Origin: Levilactobacillus brevis
Lineage (GTDB): Bacteria; Bacillota; Bacilli; Lactobacillales; Lactobacillaceae
Direction of reading: 5' to 3'
NCBI GenBank assembly: GCA_021383565.1
Contig: CP079699.1
Span: forward strand, 1,054,001-1,118,000
DNA: 64,000 bases
Under the pieces are notes generated by a model that ran no database searches, had not been told where the DNA came from, and worked only from the letters and a program-made list of their open reading frames with translations. Positions 46,918-54,952 of this stretch are shown in pieces. Positions within the stretch are counted from its first letter, which is position 1; each line of letters starts with the position of its first letter. The position numbers were made by a program, and so were the translations under genes.

Positions 46918-46987
46918 GCGGGTGACGGGAATCGGACCCGCGACGCAAGCTTGGGAAGCTTGAATTTTACCACTAAACTACACCCGC
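46918..46987 (-). tRNA. tRNA-Gly (anticodon CCC)
   Basis: A 70-base cloverleaf: acceptor GCGGGTG/CACCCGC, D-arm GTTT/AAAT, anticodon stem CAAGC/GCTTG with loop TTCCCAA, 4-base variable loop, T-stem GCGGG/CCCGT, discriminator T, no encoded CCA. The T-loop reads TCCGATT, so position 55, normally T, is C. Confidence 0.9.
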
Positions 46988-47066
46988 ACAACACAAATGA
47001 GTATAGCATACCATTTGTGAGTTGTCATTATCTTTTTGCAAATAAATTCAAAATAGTTAGTGAAAA

Positions 47067-47297
47067 CTAGTTTTTATCCGCTTTGTTTCCGGTAATCTTG
47101 GCAGCTGACTTGCGTACAACGGCACGGTTATTCATGTCTCCAACCGCCGTCTTATCAGCTGGATCGTAGTCCCGAATCTCAACTAAAACTGAATTATCAT
47201 ACACTTTGGTTACTTCACCCGTGAAATCATGTTCCAGGGGACCAAATTTCTTTGCCGCAACGTAATCGCCAATCTTAATCTCAGTAGTCTCAGCCAT
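47067..47297 (-). CDS. DUF2187-type small protein (YkvS-like)
   Basis: A 76-residue protein with a compact beta-rich core (IKIGDYVAAKKFGPLEHDFTG, VTKVYDNSVLVEI), similar to KOW-like DUF2187 proteins. Function unknown. The start at 47297 has AAAGGAG upstream and a clear promoter. Confidence 0.75.
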   Translation of the reverse strand: MAETTEIKIGDYVAAKKFGPLEHDFTGEVTKVYDNSVLVEIRDYDPADKTAVGDMNNRAVVRKSAAKITGNKADKN

Positions 47298-47328
47298 TGT
47301 TCGTCGCTCCTTTCGTATGCAAATAACA

Positions 47329-47357
47329 ATTATAGCCAATATCAACTTTAAGCGCAA
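47329..47357 (-). promoter_or_regulatory. Promoter of the DUF2187 gene
   Basis: TTGCGC (47352-47357) and a perfect TATAAT (47329-47334) have a 17-base spacer on the minus strand. Confidence 0.75.
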
Positions 47358-47546
47358 GCATTGACTCCCCCGTTTTTGCCACAGAAATGTAAGATGTTTG
47401 AAATAAAAGGCAGATCACGAACTTTAAGGTTAATTTAAATCGTCAAACAAATAAAATCCGATTGTTATCCAAATTATCTAACTTTTGTGCGTGCTAAATC
47501 GCCCAATTCCGAACAACGGCGATAGATTACCCCCTTATTTATTCAA

Positions 47547-47575
47547 TATTCAACCTTTGAAAAATACGTTATAAT
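47547..47575 (+). promoter_or_regulatory. Promoter of the amidase gene
   Basis: A perfect TATAAT (47570-47575) with a weak TATTCA at 17 bases lies 60 bases before the start. The rest of 47298-47635 is AT-rich without other recognisable features. Confidence 0.5.
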
Positions 47576-47635
47576 CGAGGCGTTGCGTTACAACTTTTTT
47601 TAAATAAGCACTACTCAGTAGGAGGAGAAGTTATC

Positions 47636-48901
47636 ATGAAGAAATGGCAACACTGGGCAATTCGGGGAATTGCGCTCACAGCCGGCTGTCTCGGCCTATT
47701 CTGGTCGTCCACGACCGCAAGTGCCAATGCAATCAACACCTACATTGACAATCAGGACTACAGTACCCCTAAGATTACCAAGTCTTACAAGTCGGTACTG
47801 CCGAAATACAGTTATCGGTATAACAAACCCGAGGGGGTCGTCGTGCACGAAACGGCCAACCCGAATTCAACGATTTTCGGTGAAATCAGCTATATGACTC
47901 GGAATTATAACAATGCCTTCGTCCACACCTTCGTGGATGCTAGCAACATTATTAACATTGCCAACACGAAGTACCTGTGCTGGGGGGCTGGTCCCGTAGC
48001 CAACCAACGGTACGTCCAATTCGAACAAGTGGAAGTCCACTCCAAGGCGGCCTTCGCTTCCGAACTGAACAACGCGGCTTACTACACAGCCTATATTTTG
48101 AAGCAATATGGGCTGACGCCTAAGCGCTATACGACCGTGCTCTCCCACCACGATGTCTCAAATCGTCTGGGTGGTACGAGCCACTCCGATCCGGATGGTT
48201 ACTGGGCAACCAACGCGAAGAAGTACTTCGGCACGACGTACAATATGACCGACTTCGTCAACTTGGTGAAGACGCAGTACGCCGACCTTGGCGGTAGCAC
48301 GGACGCTGATACGACTGTGACCGATGACTCCACACAGCACACGGTCGCTAAGCCAGCGACGAAGCCTAAGGCCAAGACCGTTAGCTACTACCATGGTGGC
48401 AACAACGAAACGGCCACGTTGGCCAACAACTACACCAACTGGACCGTTTATAACCACGTTAAGGGAACGAATGGTGCCCGTAAGATTGGCTGGGGTAATC
48501 TTAGTGCCGATCACCGTGGTACTAAGGTCTACGTCGACAGCCGCGGGGTCAAGAAAGGCGGCTGGAGTGGTACTTGGTACCGGATTCGCTTTAGCAAAAA
48601 CTCTGGCTACAAGTACTGGGTCTACAGCAAAGTGCTGAACTTCCCGAAGGTCACTTATAGTGACGCGAGCGGGACACCGACACTGAACACGACGCAAAAT
48701 AGTGCGCTGTACAACCACGTGTTAAACTCGAACTACCTGTCCAAGACGGTAGCGCACACGCAGGACTTCAAGGCCGATACGACCGTTAAGATTAACAAAA
48801 AAGGCTATAAAGCCAGCGACAACTCGACTTGGTACCGGGTGACCGTTGCCGGTAACACCTACTGGGCTAAGTCTACAAGTCTGACTGGTTTAGACGCTTA
48901 A
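47636..48901 (+). CDS. Secreted N-acetylmuramoyl-L-alanine amidase with GW/SH3-like repeats
   Basis: A 421-residue cell-wall hydrolase. The signal peptide ends STTASANA near residue 31. An Amidase_2 domain (about 60-220) has the zinc-site regions GVVVHETAN and LSHHDVSNRLGGTSHSDP, the conserved Trp in YLCWGAG, and NNAAYYTAYIL. A Thr/Ala/Lys linker leads to two wall-binding GW/SH3-like repeats (about 250-420; YNHVKGTNGARKIGWG, GTWYRIRF, YKYWVYSK, STWYRVTV). It would cut between MurNAc and L-Ala during wall turnover. AGGAGG precedes the ATG. Confidence 0.9.
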   Translation: MKKWQHWAIRGIALTAGCLGLFWSSTTASANAINTYIDNQDYSTPKITKSYKSVLPKYSYRYNKPEGVVVHETANPNSTIFGEISYMTRNYNNAFVHTFVDASNIINIANTKYLCWGAGPVANQRYVQFEQVEVHSKAAFASELNNAAYYTAYILKQYGLTPKRYTTVLSHHDVSNRLGGTSHSDPDGYWATNAKKYFGTTYNMTDFVNLVKTQYADLGGSTDADTTVTDDSTQHTVAKPATKPKAKTVSYYHGGNNETATLANNYTNWTVYNHVKGTNGARKIGWGNLSADHRGTKVYVDSRGVKKGGWSGTWYRIRFSKNSGYKYWVYSKVLNFPKVTYSDASGTPTLNTTQNSALYNHVLNSNYLSKTVAHTQDFKADTTVKINKKGYKASDNSTWYRVTVAGNTYWAKSTSLTGLDA

Positions 48902-48911
48902 TGACGATTTC

Positions 48912-48948
48912 AAAGAACGGGTCACTTCGGGTGGCACGTTCTTTTTAT
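48912..48948 (+). terminator. Terminator of the amidase gene
   Basis: AAAGAACG and GTCAC arms pair with GTGGC and CGTTCTTT around TTCGG; a T-run follows. Confidence 0.85.
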
Positions 48949-48964
48949 TAAGGAGCTGAAGCCC

Positions 48965-49492
48965 ATGGGTCAGATTCAATTCTATGGAGCCATCTCACTA
49001 GATGGTTACTTGGCCACTCCTGATGATCAAATCGACTGGCTGACCACCTTGCCCAATATTCCTGCTGATGTGGGTGCGCAGACACTGCGCCAGATGACCA
49101 GCGCAATTCTTGGGCGCGTAACCTACGATGCCGTTCAGGCACTGGCACCGAATGCCCCGTTGAACCCGCACAATCCGCAGATGACCAGTTACGTCATGAC
49201 GCATCAGTCCCGACCAAACCAGCCGGGGGTCACCTTTACTGACGAACCGGTGACGACCCTGGCACGCCGGTTGAAGCGGGATGGCAACGTCTGGATTGTC
49301 GGTGGCAGTGGCGTTTTGACCCCCCTGCTGACGGCTAATCTTGTGGATGAGCTGTACGTCCAGATTGCCCCAGTGCTGTTGGGCGGCGGGAAGCGATTAT
49401 TCACCGCGTTACCGCACCGTCAGACATTGAAACTGGTCGCCACCCACCAATACGGTCCGCTTGCGGAAGTCGTTTATCACCTGAGTAATTAA
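48965..49492 (+). CDS. Dihydrofolate reductase/RibD C-terminal-like reductase
   Basis: A 175-residue NADPH-binding reductase fold of the RibD_C group (IQFYGAISLDGYLATPDDQID at the N-terminus, LGRVTYDAV near 50, WIVGGSGVLTPLL near 118, LYVQIAPVLLGGGKRLF near 137). Such proteins resemble DHFR but their substrates are unknown. It follows the amidase terminator with its own ribosome site. Confidence 0.85.
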   Translation: MGQIQFYGAISLDGYLATPDDQIDWLTTLPNIPADVGAQTLRQMTSAILGRVTYDAVQALAPNAPLNPHNPQMTSYVMTHQSRPNQPGVTFTDEPVTTLARRLKRDGNVWIVGGSGVLTPLLTANLVDELYVQIAPVLLGGGKRLFTALPHRQTLKLVATHQYGPLAEVVYHLSN

Positions 49493-49554
49493 TTCCCTTT
49501 TTGCGGCCGAATATGGTACGCTTAAAGCAAATGGTGCTTAAGGGAGCGGTTACA

Positions 49555-49896
49555 ATGTGGTTAGCCTTACATTTTTGGACCTGGATCATCCTGACAATCT
49601 TGGTGATCGTCGGTCTTACCCGGCGTTCGGAAAAACGGATAACGCAATTTCTACTTTTGGCAAGACTGGCCTATTTGGTCATGATTATTAGTGGTGTGGT
49701 ACTGAGCATCCGCACCTTCGTGCACGCCCCCCTGCTAATCAGTCTCAAATTCGTCCTAGGCATCGCCACCATCGCGCTGATCGAAGTCAGCTTCGGCCGC
49801 AAGATGGAACGGGACACGCCGCATCTGATTTACTGGATACTGGCCGTCGTGGCGCTGATTACGGTTGGTTTGGGATTGACGCTGGCGTTTCATTAA
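49555..49896 (+). CDS. DUF1516 membrane protein (YisL-like)
   Basis: A 113-residue protein with four hydrophobic segments (WTWIILTILVIVGL, YLVMIISGVVLSI, LISLKFVLGIATIALIEV, WILAVVALITVGLGLTL), matching the YisL family of unknown function. The start at 49555 has GGGAG upstream; earlier in-frame ATGs do not. Confidence 0.8.
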   Translation: MWLALHFWTWIILTILVIVGLTRRSEKRITQFLLLARLAYLVMIISGVVLSIRTFVHAPLLISLKFVLGIATIALIEVSFGRKMERDTPHLIYWILAVVALITVGLGLTLAFH

Positions 49897-49909
49897 GTTG
49901 ATAGTTATG

Positions 49910-49952
49910 AAATAACCCAGGAAGCGGCGGTGGCCGTTTTCCTGGGTTATTT
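49910..49952. terminator. Bidirectional terminator after the YisL-like gene
   Basis: A perfect 13-bp stem, AAATAACCCAGGA with TCCTGGGTTATTT, around GCGGCGG-type loop bases. Confidence 0.88.
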
Positions 49953-49964
49953 GGTGTGTGCAAC

Positions 49965-50008
49965 AAAAAAGCGTAGATCGCCGCAAAACCCAGGCAATCT
50001 ACGCTTTT
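49965..50008 (-). terminator. Terminator of the racemase-ligase unit
   Basis: AAAAAAGCGTAGAT and GCC pair with GGC and ATCTACGCTTTT. T-runs occur on both strands; the minus orientation ends the racemase gene. Confidence 0.88.
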
Positions 50009-50029
50009 AAACTGATCATATAGAAAGAT

Positions 50030-50743
50030 TTATTTACCTTTCTGTTCCTTCAACGCCATCTCCAGCGTCCGGTCAACCAGCACGGACTGGCCATCAATCG
50101 TTGGAATCTCCGTCTCCGGCTCCCGCTCCTGGGCCAGTGACAGCTCGGTACATCCCAGGATCACCAGGTCGGCGTGCTGCTCCGTCACCATTTCCCGTAG
50201 AATTCGGTGATACAGCGCCGCATCGACGTGATTATTTTCCTTGATATTGTCGTAGATCAAGGTCATCGTCTCATTCTCAATGGCTTCCGTCGGCAATACC
50301 GGCTCTAACCCGGCCGCCTTGACCTCATGTTCATAGATCTTGTCGGCAATGGTTCCCCGCGTCCCGGTAATCCCGATGCGCTTGACCTGCGGATAACGGC
50401 GCTTAATCTCTTTGACCGCCTCACGTGGCATGTGCAAAATCGGAATATCCGTCGCCGCCTGCAGGTCTTCATAGAAATAGTGCGCCGTATTACATGGCAA
50501 CGTAAAGAACTCTGGCCGCAACTGGCTCTGCTGTTTAATATCCTCCAGCAGGCTCGGCAGTGGGCTGGGCTGGCTATGGTCTAAGATATAGTTTGTCCGG
50601 TCCGGAACCGTCGCATGATTGACCAAAATATAATTCAAATACTCCTGATCGGCGTGGGCCGGTGTCCGCAAGTTTAATTGGTGCACGTAACTTTCGGTCG
50701 CCATAGTCCCCATGCCGCCAATAATCGTAAAGAATTTTTGCAT
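50030..50743 (-). CDS. racD: Aspartate racemase
   Basis: A 237-residue cofactor-independent Asp/Glu racemase. The two catalytic cysteines are in LPCNTAHYF near residue 83 and ILGCTELSLA near 195; the N-terminal GGMGTMATESYV is typical. It makes D-aspartate. It starts 5 bases after the D-aspartate-ligase-like gene, so D-Asp is made where it is used, for the peptidoglycan crossbridge. Confidence 0.88.
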   Translation of the reverse strand: MQKFFTIIGGMGTMATESYVHQLNLRTPAHADQEYLNYILVNHATVPDRTNYILDHSQPSPLPSLLEDIKQQSQLRPEFFTLPCNTAHYFYEDLQAATDIPILHMPREAVKEIKRRYPQVKRIGITGTRGTIADKIYEHEVKAAGLEPVLPTEAIENETMTLIYDNIKENNHVDAALYHRILREMVTEQHADLVILGCTELSLAQEREPETEIPTIDGQSVLVDRTLEMALKEQKGK

Positions 50744-50748
50744 GGTAA

Positions 50749-52002
50749 TTACCCCTTGTTTTCTGCGAAGTACTTCTTGAAGTTGACGGTGTAATTATGT
50801 TGCATCCACTGAATCAACGCCCACCGCTTCAGGTTCATATCCTGATCATAACGATACGTGGTGCCATATCGACCGGCGGCAATCAACTTGAGTGCCCGCT
50901 CCTTGTCAGCATTCTCGCGCGTGTATTGCTTGAAGACCTTGACCGGCACACCCAACCAGAGTGCTTGCTTACTTTCGTCTTGATTGCCATAAACGGTTGG
51001 GGCGTCAACCAATTCATTCTTAACATAGTCCTTCACAACCCAATCCGCAAGGTTGTACCCATTCAACGTGACGAAGAAGCTGCTCCGGCCCTGGCGTAGG
51101 TTGATTTCAAATAACTTGAACGTTTGGTCACGGACGTCGTACTTCATATCAAAGTTGGCATAACCGGTGAACTCGATGGCTTCCAGGAACGTCTGGATGT
51201 TGTGGTAAATTGTCTCGTTATATTCCGGAATGATCGCCACGTAGTTTCCAATCGCCGATGGTGCTGGGTCTTCCAGCAATGGGTGCCCCAGGCACATCAT
51301 CTTCACGTGATGGTGTTGATCGACGTAGGCGTTCAGCACCCGCATATTACTGTCGTCACCGGGCACGAAGTCCTGCAAAATCAGGTCGGACGTGTACCCA
51401 TTGGCATAGATTTTGCCGACGATATCCTTGAATTCAGCTTCACTCTGAATCCGGAAAGCCTTCTTTCGACCCTCAAAGTGGACATCGAGCCATTCCACAC
51501 TATTAGCTGGCTTCAACGCCACTGGATAGTCGAAGGGCTGTTCCACATCCCCGGCCGTCGCTTCCGCCTTGGTGATAATCCGCGTCGCTGGGTACGGCAG
51601 GCCATACTTATCGCAGACCTTGTAGAAATTTTCCTTGTTGTTCAAATGCCGCAACTTGTCGTAATCAATGTACGGGCAAATGAAGACATCCTCCAACTCG
51701 GCCTTATGCTTACTAATCAGTTCGGCATAGCCATCCCCACACCCGATTAAGATAACCGGCTCCGGATGGTTGGCATACCGTTCCTTGAGCTTACGCATGG
51801 TTTCAATCCACACGGGGTCCTCGTCGAATCCCGGAATCAATTCCAAGTTGACTACTTTTGTATAACGCGTGGGTGCCAGCTGGATACTAGCAAAGGCCTG
51901 CACGGGTTCATGATAGAGCTCATAAAATGACCGGGCCATCCCGTAAACGTTGAAGTCACTCCCCAACAAGATAGGGGTGAATTTTACGCCATTGTTTTCC
52001 AT
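50749..52002 (-). CDS. ATP-grasp enzyme, probable D-aspartate ligase
   Basis: A 417-residue ATP-grasp ligase. ATP-binding lysines are in YPVALKPANSVEW near residue 145 and LILQDFVPGDDSNM near 200. The metal-binding end is FDMKYDVRDQTFKLFEINLRQGRSS near 290 (written here across two motifs: FDMKYDVRDQ and FKLFEINLRQGRSS). Enterococcal Aslfm and lactococcal homologues attach D-Asp to the lysine side chain of peptidoglycan precursors and lie beside an aspartate racemase. The same pairing here makes that role likely. It precedes racD and lies downstream of asnB. Confidence 0.82.
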   Translation of the reverse strand: MENNGVKFTPILLGSDFNVYGMARSFYELYHEPVQAFASIQLAPTRYTKVVNLELIPGFDEDPVWIETMRKLKERYANHPEPVILIGCGDGYAELISKHKAELEDVFICPYIDYDKLRHLNNKENFYKVCDKYGLPYPATRIITKAEATAGDVEQPFDYPVALKPANSVEWLDVHFEGRKKAFRIQSEAEFKDIVGKIYANGYTSDLILQDFVPGDDSNMRVLNAYVDQHHHVKMMCLGHPLLEDPAPSAIGNYVAIIPEYNETIYHNIQTFLEAIEFTGYANFDMKYDVRDQTFKLFEINLRQGRSSFFVTLNGYNLADWVVKDYVKNELVDAPTVYGNQDESKQALWLGVPVKVFKQYTRENADKERALKLIAAGRYGTTYRYDQDMNLKRWALIQWMQHNYTVNFKKYFAENKG

Positions 52003-52049
52003 AACGATTTAAAGTCCCTTCACAACTACATTTTTCTTGTTAAACACAA

Positions 52050-52087
52050 TCAAGGTTGTTAGCGGACGAGTCCAATAGCAACCTTGA
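52050..52087 (-). promoter_or_regulatory. Hairpin between asnB and the ligase gene
   Basis: A perfect 9-bp stem TCAAGGTTG/CAACCTTGA with a 20-base loop. No good T-run follows on the minus strand. It may adjust expression of ligase and racemase relative to asnB. Confidence 0.4.
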
Positions 52088-52125
52088 GCGTTATCGGTGA
52101 GCCATCGCTGGCGGACCGTTAAATA

Positions 52126-54009
52126 TTAAACTTGTGTCCGTCGTACCAGATCAACCGTCTTGGCCGTTGTCTCTTCTGGGAAGTACACTTCGTACCACAA
52201 GATAAACGTGTAGATGGTAAAGATCTTCTGCATGCTGGACTTACCGTTGATGTGTTCCCGCAGGATGTCCATCAGGGCCTCGGTATCAAAGAACTTGTGG
52301 GCCACGTCAGAATTAAAGGCTTCAATGATCCGTGACTTGTAAGGTTCCGTCTTGATCCAAGTGGCGATTGGAGATGGGAAGCCCATCTTTTCCTTCTTCG
52401 CTACCCGTTCTGGCAGTTCGGCCTCAGCCGCCGTCCGCAAGGAGACCTTGGTTTCATCGGCGTGAATCCGCGTCTTGACTGGCATCGTGGCCGCAAACTT
52501 CGCGACTTCCTTATCAACCAATGGTGTCCGCACTTCCAGCGAGTTCGCCATACTCATCCGATCGGCCTTGTGTAAGATATCGTAAGGCAACCAGGTGTTG
52601 ATATCGAAGTACTGCATTTGGGTCATTTCATCCAAGCCCTTGACGTCATCGAACAGGTGCTTGGTGTAAGCCCCAGCATCCTGATTCAACTTCGGATTCT
52701 TCAAAATCTTGTTACGATCATGGTAATCAAAGACGTAGTTTACCCGGTAGTAGCGTTCACTCAACGGTTGCGCCCCGCGGACTAAGAACCGCCGACCGTG
52801 GAACCGTGGGAACTTCTCGGCAATGCCCCCGAGCATCTTACGAATTCCCTTAGGTACCCACTTCTGGTAACGCTCGAACGGAATGGCTTCCAGATACGTG
52901 TTGTATCCACCGAAGAATTCATCGGCGCCTTCACCAGACAGTGCCACCTTCACGGACTTACGCGTCCCCTTAGACAGGTAGTACAGTTGCATGGCCGATG
53001 GGTTCGAGAGGGGTTCATCCATGTAGTACATGATGGTTGGTAAAATATCGAAATAATCGTCCCCGGTCATGTACAACGGCGTGTTCTTTTGCTTGATTTC
53101 CTTGGCAAATTCCGTTGACCAACTCAGTTCACTGTACTTAGAGTTCTTGAACCCTAAGGAGAAGGACTGGATCGGCTTTAATTTAGAAGCTTCGTTCAAG
53201 ACGTAGGAAGAATCGATCCCACTGGACAGGAAGCTCCCAACTTCAACGTCGGCGATCATGTGGGTCTTAACGGATTCGTCGACGATGCCGCGAATCTTCT
53301 TGGCATCCTCTTCAACCGTTTGGCTGTTGTCGATGTGATCGTAGTTAAACTTGAAGTAGCGGTGCGTCTCCGTTTCACCATTGGCCCGGTGAATGAAGTA
53401 TTGCCCCGGCAAAACCTTGTAGACGTTCTTGAACATCGTGTCCCGTGATGGGATGAATTCAAAGCTCAAGTGAATCGGTAAGAGGGCTTCGTTGAATTCC
53501 TTCTTAAAGTTGGGATGTTCGAGGAACGCCTTGATTTCGGACGCCCAGAGGAACGTCTTACCGTCGTCGTAGTAGTACATAGGCTTGATCCCAAAGTGAT
53601 CCCGAGCGCCAAAGACTTCGTTCTTCGTCTTGTCATAGATGGCAAAGGCGTACATCCCCCGGAGCCGATCCAACAGCTTAGGCCCCCAAGCATCGTAACC
53701 GTGAATCAAAACTTCTGAATCCACGTCCGTTTGGAATTCGTAGCCGAGCTTCTGTAAGTCTGCCCGAATTTCTTGATAGTTATAAATTTCACCGTTAAAC
53801 GTTAAGACCTTTGTCTGGTCCCGGTTGTACATGGGTTGCTTTCCGTGAGCCAAGTCAATGATTGACAAGCGGCGGAACCCCATCACGGCCTGATCATCAC
53901 TGAAGTAGGCTTCGTCATCCGGTCCCCGGTGCTTGATCCGGTCTGCCATATCATTAATCGTGGTAGCCGGAACATCCTTTTGATTCACATAGCCAACGAA
54001 TCCACACAT
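52126..54009 (-). CDS. asnB: Glutamine-dependent asparagine synthetase-like amidotransferase
   Basis: A 627-residue enzyme. The N-terminal class II glutaminase domain begins at Cys2 (MCGFVGYVNQ), with RGPDDEAYF and FNGEIYNYQEI. The C-terminal synthetase domain has the pyrophosphatase loop VGSFLSSGIDSSYV near residue 258 and SGEGADEFFGGYNTY near 355. Lactobacillus and lactococcal paralogues (AsnB1, AsnH) amidate peptidoglycan instead of making free Asn. Location next to the ligase and racemase suggests conversion of crossbridge D-Asp to D-Asn, but ordinary asparagine synthesis is not excluded. Confidence 0.88.
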   Translation of the reverse strand: MCGFVGYVNQKDVPATTINDMADRIKHRGPDDEAYFSDDQAVMGFRRLSIIDLAHGKQPMYNRDQTKVLTFNGEIYNYQEIRADLQKLGYEFQTDVDSEVLIHGYDAWGPKLLDRLRGMYAFAIYDKTKNEVFGARDHFGIKPMYYYDDGKTFLWASEIKAFLEHPNFKKEFNEALLPIHLSFEFIPSRDTMFKNVYKVLPGQYFIHRANGETETHRYFKFNYDHIDNSQTVEEDAKKIRGIVDESVKTHMIADVEVGSFLSSGIDSSYVLNEASKLKPIQSFSLGFKNSKYSELSWSTEFAKEIKQKNTPLYMTGDDYFDILPTIMYYMDEPLSNPSAMQLYYLSKGTRKSVKVALSGEGADEFFGGYNTYLEAIPFERYQKWVPKGIRKMLGGIAEKFPRFHGRRFLVRGAQPLSERYYRVNYVFDYHDRNKILKNPKLNQDAGAYTKHLFDDVKGLDEMTQMQYFDINTWLPYDILHKADRMSMANSLEVRTPLVDKEVAKFAATMPVKTRIHADETKVSLRTAAEAELPERVAKKEKMGFPSPIATWIKTEPYKSRIIEAFNSDVAHKFFDTEALMDILREHINGKSSMQKIFTIYTFILWYEVYFPEETTAKTVDLVRRTQV

Positions 54010-54060
54010 GTGCGTATCCCCTTTTTCCTGTTTATTATTAAGTTTCGTCTATTTTGGTCG

Positions 54061-54080
54061 TTCATTAAGCAATTAATGAA
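54061..54080. promoter_or_regulatory. Perfect palindrome in the asnB leader
   Basis: TTCATTAA-GCAA-TTAATGAA, 52 bases upstream of asnB. A candidate operator. A TAAAAT box on the minus strand lies just upstream. Confidence 0.45.
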
Positions 54081-54161
54081 ACACAACACCCATCATTTTA
54101 GCAAATTTATTTCGGGAATACCATATTATTAAGGATTCTTAAACGGTTCGCTGAAAATGCG

Positions 54162-54863
54162 TTATGACGGGGCTAAGGCGTCGAGTTCACTGAAATCGGT
54201 TACTTTAATCTGTCGACGCCCAATCGTTTCGATAATTCCGGCCGTCACTAACTGCCGGAGCTTACGGCTCAACGACTCCGGCGTCATCCCCAGATAAGCC
54301 GCCAAATCCTGCTTGCTCATCGGTAAGTCCACCGTGCCGGTCGCGTGATTGCTGAGTTCTTGTAAATATCCCGCCAGTCGGGGTAACGCGTCGGGAATTG
54401 CCAATAGCGTTGCCTGCCGTTCCGCGGCCTTCAGTCGGTCGGCCAGTGCACCCAAGAGGGCCATCGACAACGGTGGTAGCTTCTTAATCAGCGCCGTTAG
54501 TGCCGCCCGCGAGATCGTGCATAGCTCGGTTGTCTTAGTGGCTTCAGCGTATGAAGCGTGAATTTCATCGGTGAACAAGGCAATCTCGCCCACGAAGTCC
54601 CCTGGATTCAGCACCCGTAAGACCTGTTCTCGACCGTCTTCGGCCAAATGATACAACCGGACCTGTCCCTGATTGACGATATACAGGGTCTGTGAAACCT
54701 CACCCGTACTAAAGACGGTGCCCCCCTTGTCCGCGTGAATCGGTCGGGTTACCTGCGCTACTGAAGTCCTCTGATCCACTGAAAGCCGCTGAAAGATGGG
54801 CACCTGTGAAACACACTCCAGCTCCCGTTCAATCGAATGTTGATGCGTATGTCCCTGTTCCAT
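54162..54863 (-). CDS. Crp/Fnr family transcription regulator (FLP-like)
   Basis: A 233-residue regulator with an N-terminal cyclic-nucleotide-binding-type beta-roll (LYIVNQGQVRLYHL, LNPGDFVGEIALF) and a C-terminal winged helix (MSKQDLAAYLGMTPESLSRKL near residue 180). Only two cysteines occur, Cys17 (ELECVSQ) and one near 113 (TELCTIS). This resembles Lactobacillus FLP, which senses redox by an intramolecular disulfide rather than an iron-sulfur cluster. AAGGAGG precedes the ATG. Its upstream region is interrupted by the IS element. Confidence 0.87.
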   Translation of the reverse strand: MEQGHTHQHSIERELECVSQVPIFQRLSVDQRTSVAQVTRPIHADKGGTVFSTGEVSQTLYIVNQGQVRLYHLAEDGREQVLRVLNPGDFVGEIALFTDEIHASYAEATKTTELCTISRAALTALIKKLPPLSMALLGALADRLKAAERQATLLAIPDALPRLAGYLQELSNHATGTVDLPMSKQDLAAYLGMTPESLSRKLRQLVTAGIIETIGRRQIKVTDFSELDALAPS

Positions 54864-54939
54864 GACGCAATCTCCTCCTTAACTAGTCATCCACCGTCCA
54901 TTTTAGCAAATTATGACGGTAAATCGGTAGCAAACGCCT

Positions 54940-54952
54940 TATTTCCTAAAAT
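54940..54952 (+). repeat. 13-bp direct repeat, left flank of the IS element
   Basis: TATTTCCTAAAAT is repeated exactly at 56152-56164 on the other side of the insertion. This is a long target-site duplication, or an existing repeat used as target. Confidence 0.75.
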
